Shown: positions 6,835 to 12,339 of the stretch, in pieces
Numbering within the stretch: the first letter of the stretch is position 1
How the letters are laid out: each line of letters begins with the position of its first letter
NCBI GenBank assembly: GCA_015522345.1
Contig: WAML01000091.1
Coordinates: 1 to 12,339 of the forward strand
DNA length: 12,339 bases
Direction of reading: 5' to 3'
Source of the DNA: Desulfurococcales archaeon
GTDB lineage: Archaea; Thermoproteota; Thermoprotei_A; Sulfolobales; Desulfurococcaceae
Notes under the pieces: model-generated
What the model was told of the DNA's origin: nothing
What the model saw: only the letters and a program-made list of their open reading frames with translations
The model's database searches: none
Program-made: the position numbers and the translations under genes

Positions 6835-7449
6835 GATGAAAGTAAACTTGAAAAGATAACCATAGTAGCTATAATAAATGTACTAGCTGTTCTATCATCT
6901 TTCATAGCAAGTTTCATAGACAACTACTTGTACAAAAACAAGGAGCTATCATTATAAGCGAGGAAAATATAGGTGAAGGCTTTAAAACATAAGTTGTTTA
7001 AAAATACCAATATCGTCATCTAGTGGAAGTGATGCATTAGCAGTATCTCCCGCAATAGTATAGGTACCCTATAGGCAATAAGTAACTCTGACGATAACTG
7101 TATTATTCTCACATGCATGACCAAATCCTTGCTCTGACTGGAAAATAGAGTATTCTATTCAAAGAAGTATTGGAGTAGTAAATGAAGCTCGGAAGAACCT
7201 GTAAATAGTAAAACATAGATAGTGGAACAGTAGTTGTAGAGTTTATCTACGAGAGCAATTACTTGTTTAGAGGAATAGAAGTTGTTACAGCGACCATATG
7301 CACTGGGAGAAATTACAAACACGTGTTATTCCTTTTATCAAACAATATTTAGATGCTACACACATGTATCATTCATAGCGTTTCAATTTAGATGTATATA
7401 CGGTATTGATGTACCGAACGCTATTAAAACGTATCTAGGGCTTGTTTGA
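6835..7449 (+). pseudogene. Decayed gene for a small secreted protein (probable)
   Basis: No intact frame exists here, but protein-like pieces run on in one direction across shifted frames. An ATG at 6835 starts MKVNLKK. Deleting one base in the A-run near 6850 would join it to a hydrophobic signal-peptide-like stretch, ITIVAIINVLAVLSSFIA, in the frame ending at a TAA at 6955. The frame through 7031 is readable but has stops at 7061, 7079, 7115 and 7202. Another frame (7212-7352) gives GTVVVEFIYESNYLFRGIEV and onward. The next frame (about 7337-7449) ends IKTYLGLV before TGA. The whole would be about 200 residues, exported and beta-rich. I recognise no family. Pseudogene by frameshifts and stops is the simplest reading, though AT-rich noise can look similar. 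Confidence 0.4.
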
Positions 7450-7465
7450 AGAAAGGAGTGAGTAG

Positions 7466-7473
7466 TTTTTTAA
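7466..7473 (+). promoter_or_regulatory. TATA box for the C/D RNA candidate
   Basis: TTTTTTAAG centred near 7469 predicts a transcript start at about 7495, a few bases before box C at 7502, which is where archaeal C/D RNAs normally begin. Confidence 0.4.
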
Positions 7474-7501
7474 GCTACATTGCTCTCTTCTATATAATAG
7501 G

Positions 7502-7563
7502 ATGATGAAATACCTCCTCGCAACAATAACTTGAAACTAGATGAAGAGTGTCGCCCTCACTGA
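7502..7563 (+). ncRNA. Candidate C/D box guide sRNA (2'-O-methylation guide)
   Basis: All four boxes can be read in order: C ATGATGA (7502-7508), D' TTGA (7531-7534), C' ATGAAGA (7541-7547) and D CTGA (7560-7563). The space between C' and D is exactly 12 bases, GTGTCGCCCTCA, the standard archaeal guide length. It is GC-rich (8 of 12) in an AT-rich gap, as expected of a guide that pairs with rRNA or tRNA. The C-to-D' interval is longer (22 bases) and D' is imperfect, so the D guide is the more likely active one. A TATA-like TTTTTTAAG lies 29 bases before box C, and a pyrimidine-rich tail (ATTCCTTTCCTT) follows box D. L7Ae, Nop5 and fibrillarin would be the partners. I cannot identify the target by eye. 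Confidence 0.5.
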
Positions 7564-7622
7564 ATTCCTTTCCTTAGTGGAAAAACTATTTTATGCGCCG
7601 AGTATATTCTTTTGCTTTAATT

Positions 7623-8615
7623 CTATGATGCTTGTACAACCGATATATATGCTACTACGTATTGGTCGTCAGCATTTGCTCCCAATGTTAGTGTATATAT
7701 CACGCCCTGTCTTTCAATAGTAGCTTGGAGTATCCAATCACCGCTTGCAGAAGCCTTTGATATAATCTCGTAGCCTAACTGAGAGAGGCTATTAGCTATA
7801 GCATCTACGTCAGAAGATTTCGTCTGTACAGGAATGGTATATATTAGATAGTACATATTGCCCTGTGTTGTTATTGAAGTTAGTTTTGCTCCACCGTAAA
7901 AGCTTGTTAGAACACTCTTGATGTCATTGTTAATAAACTCTATTTCCTGTGGTGCATTAATGTCTTGCGCTTGATCAAATGGATTTTCTCGAGTAGTTGT
8001 TTCTACAGTTGTTTCTTCAGTAGTAACAGTCTCGGTAATAGGTGTTTCTGTTTTTGTCTCAGTAAATATATCTTTGTATCCACGTCTTGCACTCCATGTA
8101 CCCGAGTCTAAATTACCACTTAAACTCCATGTACCCTCCATATAGTCTCCACTAATAGTTCCTGTAAATGATGCACCTGCAGCAACCCACCCCAGTTTTA
8201 TCGTATTTCCTTCAATAGTCACCGATATAGGTATGTTTTCTCCAACATATTTTCCAGCTACATCAGTTATGTTAAGGTAGCCTGTAAACCCGCTTCCCGA
8301 TTTCCTAAAGTAAAACGTGAATTCACCACTAGACCCTGACCTACTGTCATATACTCCATGCCAGTAACCAGAAATATCGATTCCAACTCCCTGTGTTGTA
8401 GAAGTCGTTCCTACTATCGACTCTGTAACTGGTGTTGTAGGAGATGACGTTCGAGAAGTGCCTGGGTACGGTATTGACGTTGGTATGGGCAACGGGTTAT
8501 TATAGATCATTGGAGCTATTACGAAATACGCTAATGCAGCAATTCCTACTATAGCCACTACTATTACTGTTAAAACTATTAGAAGAGTTTTATCCAATAC
8601 ACTTCTACCCTCCAT
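7623..8615 (-). CDS. Membrane-anchored surface protein with two outside domains
   Basis: A 330-residue protein of unknown function. One N-terminal membrane segment (about 10-34) is followed by a Ser/Thr/Pro linker (41-78). Then comes a beta-sandwich or lipocalin-like domain (80-179) with repeated Gly-x-Trp and Gly-Thr-Trp turns (GYWHG, GTWSLSG, GTWSARR). A Thr/Glu-rich spacer (184-211) follows, then a C-terminal alpha/beta domain (212-330). The layout suggests an anchored, probably glycosylated, S-layer-associated or binding protein with the bulk outside. The start is uncertain. ATG 8615 would be nearly leaderless with a TATTAAAAG box about 35 bases upstream. GGAGGGT inside codons 1-3 could instead serve a TTG at 8597 (codon 7), giving MDKTLLIVL, still with the anchor. 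It is divergent from carbamoyltransferase 2 and convergent with the candidate C/D RNA; no functional link is evident. Confidence 0.8.
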   Translation of the reverse strand: MEGRSVLDKTLLIVLTVIVVAIVGIAALAYFVIAPMIYNNPLPIPTSIPYPGTSRTSSPTTPVTESIVGTTSTTQGVGIDISGYWHGVYDSRSGSSGEFTFYFRKSGSGFTGYLNITDVAGKYVGENIPISVTIEGNTIKLGWVAAGASFTGTISGDYMEGTWSLSGNLDSGTWSARRGYKDIFTETKTETPITETVTTEETTVETTTRENPFDQAQDINAPQEIEFINNDIKSVLTSFYGGAKLTSITTQGNMYYLIYTIPVQTKSSDVDAIANSLSQLGYEIISKASASGDWILQATIERQGVIYTLTLGANADDQYVVAYISVVQAS

Positions 8616-8642
8616 ATATAGTTGTGTTATATATGGTGAAAC

Positions 8643-8655
8643 ACTTTTAATAAAT
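8643..8655 (-). promoter_or_regulatory. TATA region of the surface-protein gene
   Basis: The minus-strand stretch reads TTTATTAAAAGTG and predicts a start near 8622, a few bases before ATG 8615. A second AT run (CATATATAAC, nearer the ATG) would instead favour the internal TTG at 8597. Confidence 0.35.
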
Positions 8656-8796
8656 GTATCGGTTTTCCATAAATATTTACAACGGATTATAAATAGTTAC
8701 AAGGAATTGAAAACACAAGTATTACCTCGATATATTAATTACCACTATTACTGGCTAGACAGTTCATTACATTATATAGCATACTATAGAAGTAGA

Positions 8797-8803
8797 TTTT
8801 TAT
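8797..8803 (+). promoter_or_regulatory. T-rich TATA box of carbamoyltransferase 2
   Basis: TTTTTAT lies about 56 bases before ATG 8859, inside a short inverted repeat (GTAGA, TTTTTAT, TCTAC). It mirrors the box before paralogue 1. Confidence 0.35.
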
Positions 8804-8858
8804 TCTACATATATGAGAGATAGAAAATTAATAGTAGCTGTAACTGGGGGTATAAGTT

Positions 8859-9941
8859 ATGGCGGACACTCCATGGTATGTAGGTTACTTTTCTGGAAAA
8901 CACTGGCTTAGAAACATCGACTACAGTATTGACGACATATTCAAAGTACTAGAGGCCGCCAGAGATCTAAAGAATAAGTTCCACTTGGGAATAGAGACTC
9001 CGTATCTCAAAGGAAAGACGTTATACATGATATTCTATAACAAGAGCCTTCGAACAAGAAATAGTTTCCAGACAGGCATATACCAGTTGGGAGGACAGGG
9101 TATATACATAAGCCCCGACCAAGTATATGCACCAACACTTCCAGAGGATATGGTACCTTATCAAACAGAAGCCATAAGAGATGTAGCTAGAGTATTAAGC
9201 CGATACGGTGATGGAATAGCTATCCGTATCTATGGAAAACCAGCCAAATGGATTATAGGGAGAGGACACCGTATAATAGAAGAATTCGCTAAATGGAGTA
9301 GTGTACCAGTTCTTAACATGGAGGATGACTTATATCATCCATTCCAAGCACTAGCTGATGCAATGGCTGCACTAGAAGCTCTTGGCTGGCCAAAGGATCT
9401 GAAGGGCAAGAAATTCGTTGTAAGCTACGCATATTCAGGAGGATTAAAGCCTCTAGCAGTACCACAAAGTGTAGCATTAATAGCTGCAATGCTTGGAGCA
9501 GATGTCTACGTAGCTCATCCACCAGGTTTCGAATTACTCGATGACATAATGAATAAAGTCAAGGAATACACGCAATACTGGGGAAGCGAATTCAAGATAG
9601 TATATGATATGGACGAAGCCTTCGAAGGAGCTACATTTGTCTATCCAAAGGCTTGGAGCCCCAAGAACTTCTTCCCACCATTTAGTGCCGACGGCAAAGT
9701 ACATGAGGAAGAAGCTAAGGAATACCAAGCTAAATTCAAGAACTGGATAGTTACCATGGAGAGACTAGAGAAAGCTGGTAAACCATACTACATGCACTGT
9801 GGACCAGCTGACCGTGGACAAGAAGTAACCGATGAAGTACTAGATAGTTATGAAAAGAGCCTATACTTTGAAGAAGCAGAAAACAGGCTTCATGTACAAA
9901 AAGCTGTAATGTCTATGGTAATGGCCCGTAGAATTAGATAA
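8859..9941 (+). CDS. Carbamoyltransferase paralogue 2 (YgeW-like, substrate unknown)
   Basis: A 360-residue protein colinear with paralogue 1. Both have the SxRTR carbamoyl-phosphate loop at 63-67 (Ser-Leu-Arg-Thr-Arg here), and both share RYG-GI-IRI, a VP(I/V)xNMxDD...HPxQxLAD segment, an A-PPGF turn and a QAEN/EAEN tail. HPFQ is at 160-163. Distinctive points are a longer 84-105 loop with three prolines, a proline-bearing loop KPLAVPQ (197-203) like that of knotted transcarbamylases (YgeW, acetylornithine type), YPKAWSP (262-268) in place of the ornithine Ser-Met-Gly loop, and HCGP (313-316) instead of HCLP. I infer a carbamoyltransferase acting on something other than ornithine, possibly in the carbamoyl-phosphate-releasing direction. 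A GGGGG site (8846-8850), 8 bases before the ATG, sets the start. It appears monocistronic, with a strong T-tract after the stop. Confidence 0.88.
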   Translation: MADTPWYVGYFSGKHWLRNIDYSIDDIFKVLEAARDLKNKFHLGIETPYLKGKTLYMIFYNKSLRTRNSFQTGIYQLGGQGIYISPDQVYAPTLPEDMVPYQTEAIRDVARVLSRYGDGIAIRIYGKPAKWIIGRGHRIIEEFAKWSSVPVLNMEDDLYHPFQALADAMAALEALGWPKDLKGKKFVVSYAYSGGLKPLAVPQSVALIAAMLGADVYVAHPPGFELLDDIMNKVKEYTQYWGSEFKIVYDMDEAFEGATFVYPKAWSPKNFFPPFSADGKVHEEEAKEYQAKFKNWIVTMERLEKAGKPYYMHCGPADRGQEVTDEVLDSYEKSLYFEEAENRLHVQKAVMSMVMARRIR

Positions 9942-9948
9942 CAACCTA

Positions 9949-9973
9949 TTTTTTACTTCCTTACTCTTTCTTA
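9949..9973 (+). terminator. Oligo-T terminator of carbamoyltransferase 2
   Basis: A T6 run (9949-9954) followed by ACTTCCTTACTCTTTCTT starts 7 bases after the stop codon. This is a strong archaeal pyrimidine-tract terminator and implies that the next gene has its own promoter. Confidence 0.65.
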
Positions 9974-10064
9974 TAATTTGATACAGGATCTTACATATAA
10001 GCTATGATATACATATTATTATAGTGCAAAATACTTTCATCGGGTTTTGTGAGGCTCATAGGCT

Positions 10065-10814
10065 ATGAATGAACAGCTTCTATTGAAACTCGAGTTTTTG
10101 TCAATGATTAGACTTGCTAAAGAAAAGTATACTTTGAAAGAACTTTCAGAGATCCTGGGCGTAGATATTCCTACACTAAGTAAATACGTTAATGAGCACC
10201 TATATCCTAGTATTAAGAAAATTAATCAAATGCTTCCAATTCTTAGAAAAATAGTTAATCCATGGGAAGAACTTAATAAACTACTACTTAAGAATGTATT
10301 TGATTTTCCAGAACTCAACAATGTATTATCAGCTTGCCCCCATATACTAAATATAGCAGCTATATACATGACTAGAAGACTTAGAAGCATTGAATTCGAT
10401 ACAATACTTTCTGTTGAAGGAGGGGGTATGGTACTTGCTACTCTCCTAGCATTTTATCTGAATAAAAAACTAGTTTTTGGAGTAAGAGATGCATATATGC
10501 CTGGGGGTTTAAGTCTCCCATATACTACAGTAAAAATGTATATACAGGGTCCAAGGATTAAACGATATATTACAATACCTAAGAAGTCTTTAAAGAAAGG
10601 AGAGGATGTAGTTATAGTAGACGATATTTCTTGGACTGGAGGCACTATATATACACTCTACAAATTAGCTACTCGATTAAGAGCTAATGTACGCTACATA
10701 TATGTTCTCGCAATATTCGAGCATACCTATAGAAAATTATCTAAGAAAATCGATACGAAAGTCGACTACCTACTATTGCTTCCAAACAATATATTAAAAC
10801 GTACACTTATATGA
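10065..10814 (+). CDS. HTH-phosphoribosyltransferase transcription regulator (GfcR/PyrE-like)
   Basis: A 249-residue fusion. Residues 22-46 are a helix-turn-helix (YTLKELSEILGVDIPTLSKYV). A helical linker runs to about 90. A type I phosphoribosyltransferase fold follows: the pyrophosphate-loop region SVEGGGMVLATLLA (116-129) and the PRPP motif VVIVDDISWTGGT (182-194). The order matches archaeal orotate/xanthine-PRTase-like regulators such as haloarchaeal GfcR, where the PRTase fold serves as a ligand sensor. The intact Asp-Asp and Thr-Gly-Gly suggest it still binds PRPP; whether it is also an enzyme cannot be told. The start is the ATG at 10065 with GAGG (10051-10054) 10 bases upstream, a modest site. 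Given adenine deaminase nearby, purine or PRPP state is a plausible signal, but no target site is identified here. It could be co-transcribed with the aminotransferase 94 bases downstream. Confidence 0.85.
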   Translation: MNEQLLLKLEFLSMIRLAKEKYTLKELSEILGVDIPTLSKYVNEHLYPSIKKINQMLPILRKIVNPWEELNKLLLKNVFDFPELNNVLSACPHILNIAAIYMTRRLRSIEFDTILSVEGGGMVLATLLAFYLNKKLVFGVRDAYMPGGLSLPYTTVKMYIQGPRIKRYITIPKKSLKKGEDVVIVDDISWTGGTIYTLYKLATRLRANVRYIYVLAIFEHTYRKLSKKIDTKVDYLLLLPNNILKRTLI

Positions 10815-10864
10815 TCTCTTTTGTTAAATATTATGCAATTTCTTGAGAAAATCATTAGGATAAA

Positions 10865-10873
10865 CATTAAATT
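10865..10873 (+). promoter_or_regulatory. Possible TATA box of the aminotransferase gene
   Basis: CATTAAATT followed by a T-run lies about 40 bases before the ATG at 10909 and would give a transcript with a leader of about 15 bases containing GGTG. The match is moderate; read-through from the PRTase gene is the alternative. Confidence 0.25.
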
Positions 10874-10908
10874 TTTTCCAAACCAAGTCTTTAATTGGTG
10901 TAGAGTAT

Positions 10909-12339
10909 ATGACAAAAATTTTCGATACTATCAAACAAAAACTAGCACTTATACCAGATCCTGCAAAGATCTTGGAAGCAGCTGAAAAATGGGGTTTTGG
11001 AGAAAAAAGTAAGGAGCTACTAAAACGTGCTCTTGAAGTAGAATCTCTTGGTGCAATGCCCTTTAGTATGTACGAAGCTCCCCCTATAATTGAGAAAGCT
11101 GGTGAAGGAGCATTAGTGTATGACGCTGATGGTAGAGAATACATTGATATGATTGCAGGTTTTGCTGTAAGTAATGTAGGTCATCATAGACCTGAAGTTC
11201 TAGAGGCTATAATACAACAGTTTAAGAAAATAGTTCAATATGCAGAAATGCTTAGTGAAGTAAGAATTAAATTGGGAGAAAAACTTGTCTCAATAACTCC
11301 TGGAGACTTTCCTAAGAAAGTATTCTATACAGTTACTGGCAGCGATGCAAATGAAGTAGCTATAAAACTCGCAAGATACTATACTGGTAGAACAATAATA
11401 ATGACGCAATGGGGAGACTATCATGGTAGAACAATAGGGACAGCGCCTTTAACCCATAGCTTCTCTACATGGGCTCAAATATATCCGGTACCACCAGCTG
11501 ATACAGGTATAGTACGTTTTCCATTCCCCTACTGCTATAGATGCCCCTGCAATCCTAGAGCAGATGATTGTAGAGAATGTGCTGAAGACTGCCTATATAT
11601 AGTGGATTATATGCTTAGCTCAAGATATTATGGATTATATGATTCATCTAGAGGAGTATCTAATGTAGCTGCAATGCTTATTGAACCCTACCAGAGTGCC
11701 GCAGGATATATGATTCCCCCTGATAACTGGCTTCCAGAACTCTATAAAATAGCTAGAGAACACGATATACTCTTCATACCAGATGAAATACAGACTGGAT
11801 GGGCTAGAACAGGTAAAATGTGGGCAATACAACACTATCCCGGAATAGAGCCAGATATATTTCTTGTAGCTAAATCAATAGCTGATGGACTACCTTTTGC
11901 AGCTATAATTGGGAGAAAAGATATAATGGATTCATGGGGTCCGGGAGCACATTCTACAACATTTGCAGGATACATGCTTGGATGTGCAGCAGCATTAGCG
12001 ACTATAGAGATCTTTGAAAAAGAGAATCTAGCGAGAGAAGCTGAGAAAAAAGGTGAGTACTTCATAAAAGGATTGAAGGACTTAGCTGAAGAACACCCTA
12101 TAGTAGGATATGTTGAAGGAAAAGGATTATATATAGGAATAGAATTCGTGAAAGATAAAAGGACTAAGAAGCCAGCAACTAAGGAAACAAAATGGATGTC
12201 TATGAAACTCATGCAGCTAGGTATGCTAGTTAAGAGAGCTGGATATTATGGAAATAGATTTGCCCTATCACCACCTCTAACAATTACCTTTGAACAATTA
12301 GATAAGGCCTTAGAAATTTTCGACAAAGCCTTCAGATAC
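10909..12339 (+). CDS. Class III PLP aminotransferase with six-cysteine insert (stop codon beyond window)
   Basis: Open from ATG 10909 to the last base (477 codons, no stop seen), close to full length for the family. GGTG (10897-10900) precedes the ATG by 8 bases. PLP-enzyme landmarks are the phosphate loop TGSDANEV (143-150), Tyr171-His172-Gly173 stacking on the ring, Glu259 (IEPYQ), Asp292 with Glu293 and Gln295 (PDEIQTG), Schiff-base Lys322 (AKSIADG) and Thr350-Thr351. The family includes acetylornithine, ornithine and 4-aminobutyrate aminotransferases and, in Thermococcales, amino-acid racemases. The PYCYRCP segment (207-213) recalls that archaeal racemase/ornithine-aminotransferase subgroup. 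Unusually, six Cys (209, 212, 214, 221, 224, 228) fall within 20 residues. The substrate cannot be fixed from sequence. Its nearness to transcarbamylases hints at ornithine or another diamino acid, but that is weak evidence. Confidence 0.9.
   Translation, partial: MTKIFDTIKQKLALIPDPAKILEAAEKWGFGEKSKELLKRALEVESLGAMPFSMYEAPPIIEKAGEGALVYDADGREYIDMIAGFAVSNVGHHRPEVLEAIIQQFKKIVQYAEMLSEVRIKLGEKLVSITPGDFPKKVFYTVTGSDANEVAIKLARYYTGRTIIMTQWGDYHGRTIGTAPLTHSFSTWAQIYPVPPADTGIVRFPFPYCYRCPCNPRADDCRECAEDCLYIVDYMLSSRYYGLYDSSRGVSNVAAMLIEPYQSAAGYMIPPDNWLPELYKIAREHDILFIPDEIQTGWARTGKMWAIQHYPGIEPDIFLVAKSIADGLPFAAIIGRKDIMDSWGPGAHSTTFAGYMLGCAAALATIEIFEKENLAREAEKKGEYFIKGLKDLAEEHPIVGYVEGKGLYIGIEFVKDKRTKKPATKETKWMSMKLMQLGMLVKRAGYYGNRFALSPPLTITFEQLDKALEIFDKAFRY

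Noticed and set aside
7502..7534. Ten-codon ORF ATG-ATG-AAA to TGA
   Set aside because: No ribosome site; the same bases fit box C and D' of a guide RNA, which better explains the downstream GC-rich 12-mer and box D.
6649..7622. Insertion sequence or mobile element in the long gap
   Set aside because: I found no terminal inverted repeats, target duplication or transposase-like residues; the fragments look like an exported protein.
8791..8809. GTAGA-TTTTTAT-TCTAC inverted repeat as a regulator site
   Set aside because: Only 5 bp in AT-rich DNA and overlapping a TATA-like box; chance is likely.

Overview
The window looks like a chromosomal piece of an AT-rich hyperthermophilic crenarchaeon. 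A Desulfurococcales member close to Staphylothermus is my best guess; this is an inference from codon bias (AGA, ATA and TAT heavy), from T-rich TATA boxes followed by GGTG-type or absent Shine-Dalgarno sites, and from the gene content. I see no CRISPR array, insertion sequence, tRNA or rRNA.

Layout. Bases 1-798 (minus) carry the N-terminal part of a secreted, helix-rich protein that runs off the left edge. It is divergent from 979-1881 (plus), a membrane-spanning one-component regulator with an outside beta-rich sensor domain and an inside winged helix. Next is a divergent pair of amidohydrolase-superfamily deaminases: adenine deaminase (1985-3808, minus) and an MTA/SAH-deaminase-like enzyme of uncertain substrate (3926-5329, plus, TTG start). 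Bases 5330-5595 hold a GC-rich, strongly folded island with its own promoter-like box on the minus strand, probably a non-coding RNA.

Two paralogous carbamoyltransferases follow, at 5596-6648 and 8859-9941 (plus). Both keep the carbamoyl-phosphate motif SxRTR but lack a normal ornithine-binding loop; they resemble the YgeW/acetylornithine branch more than ordinary OTCases. Between them lie about 970 bases without an intact gene: a probable decayed secreted-protein gene (6835-7449) and a good candidate C/D box guide RNA (7502-7563). These are followed by a membrane-anchored two-domain surface protein (7623-8615, minus). The right end has an HTH-phosphoribosyltransferase regulator (10065-10814) and a class III PLP aminotransferase with a six-cysteine insert (10909 to the right edge, stop codon not in the window).

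How the genes may work together. Adenine deaminase makes hypoxanthine, the second deaminase acts on a related ring or nucleoside, and the PRTase-fold regulator probably senses PRPP or nucleobases. YgeW-type transcarbamylases are linked to anaerobic purine breakdown in bacteria. A nitrogen-salvage neighbourhood (purine ring, carbamoyl groups, amino acids) is therefore reasonable. However, the genes are separately promoted rather than one operon, so the link is an inference from proximity.
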